Part shown: positions 47,779 to 60,900 of the stretch, one piece after another
How the letters are laid out: every line of letters starts with the position of its first letter
How positions within the stretch are numbered: the first letter of the stretch is position 1
NCBI GenBank assembly: GCA_032871835.1
Contig: CM065297.1
Coordinates: 29,583,598-29,647,597 of the forward strand
Origin: Dipteronia dyeriana
Lineage: Eukaryota; Streptophyta; Magnoliopsida; Sapindales; Sapindaceae
Length of the DNA stretch: 64,000 nt
Reading direction: 5' to 3'
The notes under the pieces: model-generated
Databases searched by the model: none
Seen by the model: the letters and a program-made list of their open reading frames with translations, nothing else
What the model was told of the DNA's origin: nothing
Made by a program: the position numbers and the translations under genes

Positions 47779-48424
47779 TGTAGGGAAAAAATGGTTCAAA
47801 ATGCAACGGAAGCATGAGAAATAACGAAAATTGTGCTTGTGTATAGATTTTTTTTTTCCCTTTTATGCAACGAGAACCTTAACCCTAGATTAATTGATGT
47901 ATATAAAAAGTGCCGTACCTTTTTCTCATGACGATTGAACAAACGCCGAATTGATTCCGCAAGACCTTCTTATCCAATCACGAACGTTAATCACTTAGGA
48001 GTGTGGGCACCATTTCTTTAGATTGTATACCTGAGGATGGAGACAAACAAAATCTTTTCTTTGTTAGTTACAAATATCCTCCAAGAGAAAAATCCAAGAA
48101 CGTCTGGTCACTTGTGAACTATCAATCAATTTGATTGAAACTCACGTGAACCTTAATTCGATGTTGTACACAAAACCCTTTTGATGTAAAGGATACTAGT
48201 ATACTATCGAAACAAAAACGTTCCCTTTTTTTCTCTTCTTGGCTGAATTCACACACTATTGCTTAGAGTTGATCAAATTTTGTCTAGAGTAAAATTAGAT
48301 TTTTCTCCCTCAAAATTCCTATGATGGCTGAATTCTTCTCTTAGAAAAATAGGGCAGACCGAAATTCTCTATCAATTGCCTTAGAGCTGGCCGAAAATCA
48401 CACACACACACACACACACACATA

Positions 48425-48489
<65 letters not shown>

Positions 48490-50266
48490 CATCACAAATC
48501 CTCTCCTAAGAAGGATTTACTTGGTTGGCAAGAATTCTTTCCTTAGGTGGATTTATTTGGTAGTTAAGAATCCTTATCTAAAAGGAATTCTATCATTTTG
48601 TATATATACATGGGCTAGCCGAATTTCATAGGTTATAGATTAGGATCACTAATCATTTTCTAAGAAGGATTTACTTGGTAGTTAAGAATCCTTTCCTTAG
48701 GTGGATTTACTTGGTGGTTAAAAATCCTTTTTTCAAAAAGGAATTCTATCCTCTACCAAGACTCCTAATCCAACTCAATAGTGTATATGTAACCATATTA
48801 AAGACTTCCTAATTTTATTAGATAAATAACTCCTTTTATTTAACTACTTATCAAATATAGTCTTTAATATTAATTATACTACAAACAATAGTATAATTTT
48901 AGGAGACCATCTCCTACTAGGAAAAAGATTTTGACTTTTAATTAAATAATTAATTAATCACCAAATTAATTAATTTCCATTTAATTAAATAATAAAATAA
49001 TATAATATAATTAAGCTATTCTAAATAACCTTGCCGCCCATACATGTATATGGGTCATATATTATTTTTCTTATTTTATTAAATCCATTGGACCTTAATA
49101 AAAAGTCCACATGTGAACTAAACCTATTCTTACAAAAAGAAACAAGTTCATATGCCTTAATACAATTCTAGATGGACCCCTAAATTGGTTCGGTAGAATA
49201 TATCAAGTGATCCATGCAAGTTCGTATGGATTGGGGATCTTGTCGGGCTATCTAAATTTAAGCTCCAATAGATACAACCTAATCACAATCAACAAATGAT
49301 TCACTTAGGTCCGATCTATTTAATTTTAGTTCATTCCACTAAAGAACTAAAATTGAACTCGTAAATAAAGATAGAATAAGTTGATGTTACTCATTCATAC
49401 CCTAGACAACCTTATTGAAGAAAGTGTATCCTCGTGAAGAATATCAGTAATCGCCAAGAGCTCATAGACTGCCTATAGCTCTCCAAGTTACCATATTTAC
49501 TCATATGACCACATTTTGAACTTGGATATTTTGACTTGTCTAGAAGCCATGTTCAAATAGACACTATTGAAAAATTAACGTTAAGATTTAGTATCTAATA
49601 CCTCATAACATCTATATGATGATATTCTACTCTTCTTTAATAAATGGAGTCACGATGTCCATATCTATAAATGAAGTCCTCTATCGATTAACAAATGAAT
49701 ACCACCAAACTATCGAGGATAGACTATGCTATATAATCATACTCATTGATAGCTCAAATGATAACACTTGCAACCATAAGTCCATCATTTATCTTAGGAT
49801 TAAGATAGACTCTCCGATTGTCTTCAAATGAAAACTTTTATCCATTGACGGTTCTAGATAAAGTATTTCGTTGTGATCCTATTCAATGCACCCAGTGCAC
49901 TAGATTCTTTTGCCCAAAGACACCATGCTTTGATGATTTTAGACTCATCATAACACATTTGTTCCAACTCAAATGCTAGAAAAAGAATCTACAACTTTGA
50001 CAAGATAAAGGTGCCCAACTATTTATCTTAAGTTGTGAATATTATTCAAGACTAACTACAGAATTGTGTCTACCTCATACATATCTAGATGTATGAACAA
50101 TTCTTCTTTTCTCATAGTCTTTTGACCTTATGATTATTTACTTTTGACAATTACAATAATTAAACTATCAATGCTATAAGTTTTGTTAAACTAGAAATCA
50201 CTTTGTTAATATGAAAAGATTGCCAAATACATTATTATACTTTTGCTATCGAGCATAATCCCAACA
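47779..50266 (-). repeat. LTR 4, 3' LTR of element E
   Basis: It begins TGTAGGGAAAAAATGGTTC and ends GAGCATAATCCCAACA (2,488 bp). The extra length comes from a CA/TA microsatellite and a partly repeated AAGGATTTACTTGGT block. It is followed by the inverse polypurine tract ATCTCCCACCTGC. Confidence 0.87.
48399..48487. repeat. (CA)n/(TA)n microsatellite in LTR 4
   Basis: There are about 80 bases of CA repeats with two TA interruptions, ending in a short TA run. It is absent from LTR 1 and LTR 2 at the matching place. Confidence 0.95.
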
Positions 50267-53200
50267 ATCTCCCACCTGCTCTATAGAAAATGTGCCGTAT
50301 CTCTCATCCCCATGTTCTCTAGATGCTTATCAAAACTCTTTTGTGGAAGAGCCTTTGTAAAGGGATTCGCTAGATTATCTGCTGACGCGATCTTGGTAAT
50401 CGTCACGTCACCCCTATGCACAATTTCCCTCAGAAGATGATACTTTCTTTCAATGTGTTTCCCTCTCTTATGACTTCTTGGTTCTCTCAAATTAGCCACT
50501 GCTCCACTATTATCATAATCGATAGTGATCTGCTTATTCACATCAGAAACCACTTCCAAGTCAATCAAGAATTGACAGAGCCAGATAGCCTCGCATGCTG
50601 TAACATACTCGGCTTCCATGGTGGAATCAGCGATACAAGATTGCTTAATACTCCTCCATATGACTACCCCTCCTCCAATAGTAAACACATATCCTGAAGT
50701 TGATCTCCTGGAGTCAGAATCTGACTGAATATCAGAATTTGTATACCCACCAGGAATCAAATCCCCTCTAGAGTATACAAGCATATAATCTCTCGTTCTC
50801 CTGAGATACTTGAAAATATGTTTATTGTCGTCCAATGATCAAGGCCATGTTTCGATTGAAACCTGCTAACTATACCCACAGTAAAACAAATATCTGGTCT
50901 AGTACAGAGCATTGCATACATGAGACTTCCAATTGCCGATGCATATGGAACCCTACTCATGAATTGCTCTTCATGCTCATTCTTAAGAACTTATTCCGTA
51001 GAAAGTTTGATTCCATGTCTGAAAGGTAACATACCTTTCTTGGAATCTTGCATGGAAAACCTAGACAAGATTTTATCTATGTAAGAAGCTTGGGATAATG
51101 CAATCGTTCAATTCTTTGTATCCCTTATGACTTGGATAACAAGAATATAACTTGCTTCTCCTAAGTCCTTCATATCAAATTGTTTTGCTAACCATTCTTT
51201 TAATGATGTCAATACACCTGCATCATTTTCGATGAATAGTATATCATCAACGTAAAGAACTAGGAAAACCAACTTCTCACCTTTAATGAATCCTTTCCTC
51301 TTAGCATTTTTCAATGAATCCTTCTTGTTGCATCATATAGATGCTTTCGTCAAGACTTTTATTAAGGAAAGCTGTCTTGACATCCATTTGCCAAATCTCT
51401 AGGTCTATAGATGCCGCAATGGATAAGAGTATCCTAATGGATTTAATCATGGCCACAAGAGAGAAGGTTTCTTTATAATCGATACCTTTCTTCTGTGTAT
51501 AACCTTTAGCTACCAATCTAGCTTTAAGGGTTTCCACCTTTTCATCCATTTCTCTTTTCCTCTTGTATACCCACTTGCACCTAATGGGTTTTATAACTTT
51601 AGGCAAGTCTACAAGAGACCAGACTTTGTTTTTGAACATAGATTCAATTTCGGATTACATTGCCTTTTGCCAATGACGACAACCAACATCTTCCATTGCT
51701 TCCTTGTATGTATAGGGATTATCGTCGTCCGTAAGATTCTCTACAGATTTTCCTAGACCGATGTATCTCTCGGGTTGTCTACTAACCCTCCCACTACATT
51801 AAGTTATGGTAGATTGTTGATTTTGTGCTGGTACGGAACTTACAATTGGGCTTGTTTGTGAAACCTCTTGTGAAATTGTATCTCCTAAAAGCTCATTCAA
51901 GACAATTCTACTTTTAGGCACAAACTTATTCATATAGTCCTCTTCCAGAAATTTAGCATTTGTCGAAACAAATACTATAAGATCTGAAAGACTATAAAAA
52001 TAATATCCTTTTGTTCCTTTTGGATACCCTTACAAATATGCATGTTTCTAAACGGGACTCCATCTTTTCTGTCTTTCCTTTTAACACGTGCACATGACAT
52101 CCAAATATCCTTAAGTGTTGTAAACTAGGCTTTCACCTGGTCCATAACTCATGCGGTGTTTTAAGAACCGACTTAGATGGTACATCATTTAGAATGTACA
52201 TTGCGGTTTGTAAAGCATCTCCTCAAAAAGAATTATGGAGCGTTGAATAACTCAACATAGGCCTAACCATGTCCAAAAGAGTTCTATTTCTCCTTTCTGC
52301 TACCCCATTTTGTTGAGGTGTGCCTGGTGTAGAAAACTGAAAAAATTATCCCATTATCAATAAGATATTTCTGAAACTCACCAGATAGATATTCTCCACC
52401 ACGATCAAACCTCAAAATTTTTATGCGTTTCTCAAGCTGATTTTCTACTTCAGCTTTAAATGCTTTGAACATTTTAAAAAGCAGCTGACTTATGTCTCAT
52501 GAGATATACATAACCAAATCTTGAGTGATCATTCGTGAAAGTGATGAGGTACTCATATCCACCTCTACCTTGAATGCTCATAGGGCCACACACATCAGTG
52601 TGTATCAATCCTAAACATTCGATGGCTGTTATGCCTTTGGTCGTAAACAACCTTTTTGTCATTTTACCTTCCAAACAAGATTCACAAGATGGTAGATCAT
52701 CAACCTTTAAGTCACTTAGAGGTCTGTCACTTACCAATCTTTTAATCCTATTAAGGTTAATATGACCTAGGCGCAAATGCCATAGATAGGTTTCATCTTT
52801 TGATAATTTTACTCTTTTATGGTTAGGTTACGTTGATTTCGTATCTAACAAGTGAGAGATATTTTCATGCAAATAGAATAAACCTTTTTCCAATGTACCT
52901 TTACAAACAAATTAGTTATTCTTACTAATAATAAAACTTTTATTAAAAGTAACAGAATATCCAAATTTATTTAGACAGGAGATCGAAATTAAATTTCTCC
53001 TAAATTGTGGTACATAATAAACGTTTATTAAAACTAAATGCATATAAGAATCAAAATTGATTCTAATATCTCCCACTACACTAGTAGACACCAACGCTTC
53101 AATGCCAAAATGCAAGTTGAATTCATTCTTATTCAGTCTATTCCTTTGACCCTTTTCACCACAAAGGAAACACTTCCCTTTGATCTTGGTTACTATCTTG

Positions 53201-53433
53201 GTCTCCTTTTAAGAAAGCTCAAGTTGCCTTTTCTTTTGTTGTTACTTGACCTTCTGATAGGTCTTAACAGTAGCAACTTTACCAACCATATGAATCTCAT
53301 GACCTTTGCCTTTTGCAAGAATCGTTTTGTCACTTTGAACATCTTGCATCAGGCCTTGCAAGGTGTATTCCTTATTGTTAAAGGTGTAGTCCAACTTTGA
53401 ACAAACCAAAGGAATCCGATAGTGAGTTAACAT
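50267..53433 (-). pseudogene. Internal region of element E: gag end, integrase, reverse transcriptase, RNase H
   Basis: Right to left: a Gag C-terminal piece (53433-53242, YTFNNKEYTLQGLMQDVQSD), then protease/pre-integrase remains (53115-52912, YYVPQFRRNLISISCLNKFG). Next are pre-integrase and integrase (52776-52284, LGHINLNRIKRLVS, LGLIHTDVCGPMSIQGRGG, DRGGEYLSGEF). Reverse transcriptase follows (51639-51301, [16 protein letters not shown]; 51314-51108, LVLYVDDILFI with YVDD kept). The RNase H is the longest frame, 50835-50281 (RRSTSGYVFTIGGGVVIWRS, DSTMEAEYV, KALPQKSFDKHLENMGM). Most of gag, the leader and the primer site are deleted; the right edge joins LTR 5 in its middle. Confidence 0.87.
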
Positions 53434-53469
53434 TCATGTCCTTTCCTTAGGTGGATTTATATAGTGAGT

Positions 53470-53508
<39 letters not shown>

Positions 53509-54767
53509 CATCATAAATCCTCTACTAAGAAGGATTTACTTGGTTGGCAAGATTCCTTTCCTTAGGTGAATTTATTTGGTGGTTAAGAATCCTTATCTAA
53601 AAGGAATTCTATCATTTTGTATAGATACATGGGTTGTTCGAATTTCATAGGTTATAGATTATGATCACAAATCCTTTCCTAAGAAGGATTTACTTGGTGG
53701 TTAAGAATCCTTTTTTCAAAAATGATTTCTATCCTAAACCAAGACTCCTAATCGAACTCAATAGTGTATTTGTAACTATATTAAAGACTTCCTAATTTTA
53801 TTAGATATATAACTCCTTTTATTTATCTACTTATCAAATATAGTCTTTAATATTAATTATACTACCAACAATAGTATAATTTTAGGAGACCATCTCCTAC
53901 TAGGAAAAAGATTTTGACTTTTAATTAAATAATTAATTAATCAAAAAATTAATTAGTTTCCATTTAAATTAAATAATAAAATAAAATAATATAATTAAGC
54001 TACTCTAAATAGCCTTGCCGCCCATACATGTATATGGCCCATATATTATTTTTCTTAATTTATTAAATCCATTAGACCTTAATAAAAAGTCCACATGTGA
54101 ACTATACCTATTCTTACAAAAAGAAACAAGTTCATATGCCTTACTACAATTCTAGATGGACCCCTAAATTGGTCCGGCAAAATATATCAAGTGATCCATG
54201 CAATTTCGTGTGGATTGGGGATCTTGGCGGGATATCTAAATTTAAGCTCTAATAGACACAACCCAATCACAATCAACAAATGATTCACTTAAGTCCGATC
54301 TATTTAATTTTAGTTCATTTCACTAAAGAACTAAAATTGAACTCTTAAATAAAGATAGAATAAGTTGATGTTACTCATTCATACCCTAGACAACCTTTTT
54401 GGAGAAAGTGTATCCTCGTGAAGAATATCAGTAATCACTAAGAGCTCATAGACCACATATAGCTCTCAAAGTTACCATATTTACTCATATGACCACATTT
54501 TGAACTTGGATATTTTGACTTGTCTAGAAGACATGTTTCAATAGACACTATTGAAAACTTAACGTTAAGATTTAATATCCAATACCTCAAAATATCCATA
54601 TGATGATATTCTACTCTCATTTAATAAATGGAGTCATGATGTCCATATCTATAAATGAAGTCCTCTATCGATTAACAAATGAATACCACCAAACTATCGA
54701 GGATAGACTATGCTATATAATCGTACTCATTGATAGCTCAAATGATAACACTTGCAACCATAAGTCT
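53434..54767 (-). repeat. LTR 5, truncated on both sides (5' LTR of element E)
   Basis: Sequence of the same LTR family starts abruptly at CTTTCCTTAGGTGGATTTAT, so the first roughly 750 bases of the LTR are missing. It runs to CTTGCAACCATAAGTC, where the LTR of element D begins. A (TA)n run lies at 53473-53507. Confidence 0.82.
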
Positions 54768-56384
54768 TATAGGAACCCCGTTCACCGGTTACGCAGCAGA
54801 ACTAGGTTTTAAATTTTTTAATACAGATCATAATTTGTATCTATGACCAGCAAACTTGGGATCGTAATTATTTTTCGAAACCAATACATACAATATGTAA
54901 TCACAGGAAATTAAAATCGATATAATCAGTAGAAGAATATCTTACCAATGTTTGGAGGCTCCTTCACTTTTCGATATGCTTCTGTCTGAACCACTATATC
55001 TTTCTCGCTATCTCCCGGGATTGGTAACTGCGTGTGAGAGCGTCACGATCTCAGGAACTTGAATGGAGGATGTAGAGAGATTTGAAGAAACTCTTTCTTC
55101 TATGAGTTTAAAAAACACACAAAACATGAAACAATATATATATCTAAAGCTTGCTTCGTTCTTCACGAATATATATATATATATATATATAAGTATCTCG
55201 CATGCTCTTGCTTTTTCTTTGACAAATATATATATCTGACTATTGCCTTGCTTCACGCTTTTTCTTTGACAAATATATATTTATATGACTCAATTGCCTT
55301 GCTTCACCAAAACCTATTCACGCACTGCTTCACTATATATATATATAGCTTGCTTGCTTTTTTTTTTTTGTTTTTCACGAATATATATTTATCTGCTATA
55401 TCTATTTTAATATCATATATGTATCAAGTATTTGCATCCTATGCAAATTCTTCTTTTGACTATTGTTTCATGTATACACCAATTTGCATCCAATACAATC
55501 TCTTGTGTTATTAATTGATATGTATCTTTTAATTATCCTTTTCAAATATATAGAATATATTAAAAGTGATAATAAGTATTTTAAATTTAAACTTAAATTC
55601 AAATACTTAGATAAATGATTTAGTAAAAATAAAATAATCTTATTATTTTATCTTCACCTAAATTCATATATCAATTAACACCCTCCAATTAATAGTTAAT
55701 TAATAATTCATAATTATCAATATAATTAAATAATCTAATTATTTAATTAATTTAACTATTAACATTCTTTAATTAAATAATCTCATTATTCAATTAATTC
55801 CCGAATATATACGTGCCACTTTTGTAACATAAGTAACTGAACAATTCAATTAATTTACCGTGACCCTTGTTACCTAAATCGATCGGGCTAACAAAGGGAC
55901 CTAATGGACCCACAATATTTTGAGCTACAATAATCATCGGAATCATTAATTAAACTCTTTAATTAATATTCCTTGATTATTAACTTTGGTGTTATTCCAC
56001 TAAAAACCCGAAGCTGCACTCTCTCAACTGTAGACGCTTTTACACAGACCGATATAACTCGGTGTCCATCGTGTAAGGATCTCAATTTTATGATTGGCTT
56101 ATTTCATGACAAACTACACCACATTTGGGATGATTGTGTAATGGGTAGCTTAGGACCTCATTGACAAGCTTCCAAGCATCTCCATGACTTCAAGAGAAAA
56201 ATGTATATTCACTTGACTTTGCCTCTTGAAGAGTTTAGGTACAAACACACACACACACACTTCATGCATGTCTTTGATCTTCTTCATGAATGCTTCATTG
56301 CCTTAATTATGTGCCTCTTTGCCATAAATCTTGCTTGGGTGTTTGTTGCATTTAGTTTGGCCTTAGAATAGTTTTTTCCCATTG

Positions 56385-56640
56385 ACTGCGACCGGGACCG
56401 CTCCCTGTGCATTGCCTCCACCGCGGTATGCACAACGGTGTTCTCCAGATGTTGCTCGCTGCTGCTGCACAGCGGTCTCCCAAGTGGAGTTTCCCAGTGT
56501 TGCATCGCTTGTTATACCGCGGTCTGGACATTGCCTATACCGCGGTCCAGACAACGCAGATTCATAGGCGACGCACCGCTCGCGCTACAGCGGTCTGGAC
56601 ACTTGCCTAGGCCGCGGTATGCACAACGGTCATGACGGGA
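56385..56640. repeat. GC-rich cluster of ACCGCGGT palindromes
   Basis: TATACCGCGGTCTGGACATT is followed by TATACCGCGGTCCAGAC, CTACAGCGGTCTGGACACTT and GGCCGCGGTATGCACAACGG. An earlier CACCGCGGTATGCACAACGG matches the last. The repeats alternate CCGCGGTCTGGAC and CCGCGGTATGCACAACGG. The block stands out from AT-rich surroundings. Confidence 0.85.
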
Positions 56641-57026
56641 ATCAGTTGTCCCTTGTCCAAAACGATGCCATTTCGTGTAGGGCTTATATATATATGTTCT
56701 TTTCTTCTTCCTTGCCTGTAAAGAGCTCAAAGAACACATTTTTATAGAGAGAGAGAACCTCCCTTAGAGAGAGAAAGCTTCAAGCTTTGTGTTTGACTCT
56801 CCAAACCCCAAACCCATCTTCATCTTGCATTCAATCATCATTCCAAGCATGGGTTTTCATTGATTGGTAAGTAGAACCACCATTATTGTTCTAGCTTACC
56901 AAGACATGTCATTTATTGCTTAAATTAGCATTTCTTCATATTAATTGTATATTTATTGAAGTTATGACATGTTAGGGGTTTGTATTGTGATAGCTAGCAT
57001 ATAGGTCATATTTTCCTCTAGATAAT

Positions 57027-57336
57027 TAGGTCATATTAATTGTATTTTGATGATTACATTAATGACCATGCCATGCTTAATGACAACATATATTGAAGTG
57101 GCTTTGTTTGATAACTAGATTGTAATATTGCATATTCATATCTAGTTAAGTCTTTATGCATTGCATTTAGACATTATTGTTTAGGTCATATTAATTGCAT
57201 TTTGATGATTGCATTAATGACCATGCCATGCTTAATGACAATATATGTTGAAATGACTTTGTTTGATAACTAGGATATATTGTTGCATAACTATATCTAG
57301 TTAAGTCTTTGTGAACATTCATTTAGACATTAATAT
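57027..57336. repeat. Tandem duplication, 155-bp unit, two copies
   Basis: The unit beginning TAGGTCATATTAATTG and containing ATTAATGACCATGCCATGCT starts at 57027 and again at 57182. The copies differ at a modest number of positions (for example TGATTACATT and TGATTGCATT). Confidence 0.9.
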
Positions 57337-57990
57337 CTAGGAATTGTACTTCGTGACAATCTTAATTTCCTAGATAAGCATTTAGTGTTGCCTATCATTA
57401 CTTGCATGTTTGAATATTTTATCATATTTACTTAGGTTGTGTTTGACTCTTCATTGAGGTTAAGTCTTATGGCTTCGGTGTGAAGTTGCACAAGCAAGGG
57501 AAGTCTTGCAACCAAGGGTGGGTTGACAAACAATTGGTCGGGTGCCACTGTAAAAGGCTCAAGGGGGTAGAGTAGAAGGCGTTCACGCCAAGAGTAGTGT
57601 ATCAGGGGATATCACTAGGGACTGAACCAAGAGTAGTGAGTGGCGGTGTCCATAGCCTGAGGTTGTCGAGAGTGAGAGTCCGAGAATCACTTGAGGGTGT
57701 AACCTTTTATTCATATAGTGGATTTCTGTGACCGAGTGCAGCGCACTTAACAACCCGTGGTTTTTCCCATTCGGAGGGTTTTCACGTATACATATTGTAT
57801 TATTTATATTTCCGCACCTTACACTTGATGTTGTATGTTTGTTTTATTGGGTGAATTTTGAATATTGACTAATCAAGAAAAATTGGTAATTGACTTGATT
57901 AAAACCTATTCACCCCCCTTTAGGTTATAGACACATACGTTTTTAGGGAACTTTCACATCGATATAGCAATTACATATGGTGTGATCCTC

Positions 57991-60900
57991 CACAGTAGTT
58001 CATAATTAGAGCTGGGTCATAATGTCTGTTATATCCCTAGACCATCTAGGTGACCCGAAAACACTTTAGCCGGTAAGGTCTTTGTAAATGGATCAACATG
58101 ATTGTCTTGTGAGGCTATCTTTGTGACGATCACATCTCCTCTCTACATTATCTCTCTAATGAGATAATTCTTTCTCTTTATATGCCTCCCTCTTTTGTGG
58201 CTTATTGGTTCTTTAGAATTTGCCACAACACCACTGTTATCACAATAAAGTGTGATGGGCCTATCCAGACCTGGAACAACTTCCAGATCACTTAAGAACT
58301 TAAGGAGCCAAATAGCTTCTTTAGCAGCTTCACAAGCGGCTACATATTCGGCTTCCATGGTGGAGTCAGCAATGCAAGATTGCTTGATACTTCTCCATAC
58401 AATGGCTCCACCACCCAGGGTAAATACTGATCCAGACGTGGATTTCCTAGAATCCCTATCTGGCAGGAAACCAGAATCTGTGTATCCTAACGGGATCAAA
58501 TTCTACAGGAATACACTAGCATATAGTCTTTCATTCTCCGAAGATACTTGGGAATTGTCTTGACAACAACCCAATGATCCAATCCTGGGTTGGACTGGTA
58601 TCTACTGACTACTCCCACTGCATAGTAGATGTCCGGTCTCATGCATAATATAGTATACATGAGACTACCTACTGCCGATGCATAGGGTACACTTCTTATA
58701 TCCTTAACTTCTTGAGGTGTCTTAGGACACTGTTCCTTAGACAAGTTAACTCCATGCCTAGAAGGTAAATTACCTTTCTTGGAGTTTCGCATCGAAAATT
58801 GCACAAGAATCTTGTCAATATATGATGCCTGAGATAGTGCTAGGAGTTTGTTCTTACGATCCCTTATAAGCTGGATCCTAAAAACATAACTCGCCTATCT
58901 CAAATCTTTCATGTGGAATTGGCTAGCCAGCCAGCCCTTTACATCAAACAACACTCCCACATCATTACCAATGAGTAGGATATCATCTACGTATAAGACT
59001 AAGAAAACTATTTTTTTTTATCAATGATGCGCTTGTAGACACAAGTCTTATCGACGTTCTGCTCGAAGCCATAGGTTTTGATCACATCATCTAACCTAAT
59101 GTTCCACTATCTAGATGCTTGCTTAAGTCCATAGATGGACCTTTATAGCTTGTAAAACTTTTGCTCTTGATCTGGAGACACAAATCACTCTGGTTGCATC
59201 ATATAGATGCTCTTATCAAGATTGCCATTCAAGAATGCAGTCTTGATGTCCATTTACCAAATTTCATAATCGAAATAGGCAGCAATGGATAAGAGAATCC
59301 TAATAGACTTAAACATGGCTACTGGCGAGAAGGCCTCTTCATAATTGACCCCCTCTTTCTGGGTATAACCCTTGGCCACTAGTCTTGCTTTGAAGGTCTC
59401 TACCTTCCCGTCTACTCCTCTCTTTCACTCGTAGATCCACTTACACCCTATGGGTTTTACTCTATCTGGTAAGTCTACAAGAACCCAGACTAAGTTAGAG
59501 TACATGAACTCCATCTCGAGATTCATGGCTTTAAGCCATTCCTCTTTAACAGGATCTTCCATTGCATTCTTAAATGTCAATGGATCATCCACAATATCAG
59601 TAGAGACAACACCTTGTCCTTCACCTATGCCTAAATAGCGTTAAGGTTGTCTCACAACACTCTCATTACGTCTAGGTGATAGTGTATCCTGATCAGGAAC
59701 CATCTGACTCTTAGATGTTTGTGGATTAACAACTCTTGTTGATTAAACACTAGTCTCACCAGGCTCCAACTCATTCAATACGATCTTAGAACAAGGTTTA
59801 TGGTCACTAATATAATTGTCCTCAAGAAACGTTGCATTTGTCGATACAAATACTTTGTTATCTTCGGGACTATAGAAGTGTCCACCTCTGGTCTCCTTGG
59901 AGTATCCTACAAACAGGTAGACCACATACTTGGACTCTAGCTTTCCAATTCTGTTCTTCAACACGTGTGCTGGACACCCTCATATACTAAAATGTCGTAA
60001 ACTGGCTTTACAACCATTCCACAACTCTAGGGGAGTCTTAGGAACATATTTGGATGGCACAACATTCAAAATGTATGCCGCTGTTTGTAACGCATATCCC
60101 CAGAAGGAATTTGGTAATGATGAGAAACTAATCATAGATCTCACCATTTCTATTAGGGTTCTATTTCTCCTCTCCGCTACACCATTTTGATGAGGTGTAC
60201 CGGGAGCTGTGAGTTGGGAAACTATTCCCATGCTCGACCATAAAGTCTTCAAACTCTTGGTCAAGGTACTCACCTCCACGATCCGATCGCAGTGACTTGA
60301 TAGGCCTACCAAATTGATTCTCAACTTCAGCTCGAAATTATTTGAACATTTCAAATGTTTTTGACTTCCGATGCATTAGGTAGACATATCCGTATCTTGA
60401 GTAGTCATCTATAAAGGTGACATAATACTCATAACCACCCCTACCTTTAACATTTATCGGTCCGCAGACTTCTGTATGTATAAGCTCTAGCGGTTCTTTA
60501 GCTCTAAGCCCTTTTCCAGTAAAAGGCCTCTTAGTCATCTTACCTTCCAGACAAGATTCACATACAGGTAAGGTGCCAACCTTTAACTCACTTAAAGGTC
60601 TGATTTTTACTAGTCTTTCTATCCTGTCAAAGTTGATATGACCAAGCCTTAGATGCCAGAGATACGTGTCATTATCTGGAGAAATCTTATGTCGTTTAGT
60701 TTTTGGTTTTTCAACCTTAAACATTTCGGTGTTGAGCAGTGTAGTATGTATTAACGGTCTTAACACATACAAATTGTTTTCATTAATTCCTGAACAAATA
60801 TTCATATCATTCTTTCCAATAATAACAGTCTTATTATTAAAAGAAACATAATATTTTTCTTCTAATAACTTAGAAACAGAAATCAAATTCCTTGTAAATC

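Larger units (their letters stand above)
54768..57990 (-). repeat. Left LTR (3' LTR) of element D, with possible insertions
   Basis: It starts TATAGGAACCCCGTTCACCG, matching TGTAGGAACCTCGTTCACCG at 63640. About 360 bases can be compared with the right LTR and differ at roughly 7-8 percent. The right border is uncertain, near 57970-58010, before the pol 3' end. At about 3.2 kb it is long. The stretch 56240-57960 has a different character (GC palindromes, a 155-bp tandem repeat, and ATTCACCCCCCTTTAGG, seen at the end of other plant copia LTRs). It may be a separate plus-strand solo LTR inserted here. The short reading frames in it are not protein-like. Confidence 0.65.

Noticed and set aside
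49616..49831. A conserved 71-residue frame that recurs at 34953, 45831 (minus), 49616 and 54600
   Set aside because: It recurs because it lies in the LTR of one retrotransposon family. It has no domain features, and some copies are interrupted or out of frame. Conservation reflects repeat identity, not a protein.
56284..56739. Several overlapping frames on both strands near 56.3-56.7 kb
   Set aside because: They come from the CCGCGGT repeat block, which is free of stops in several frames because of its GC content. No protein family is recognisable.
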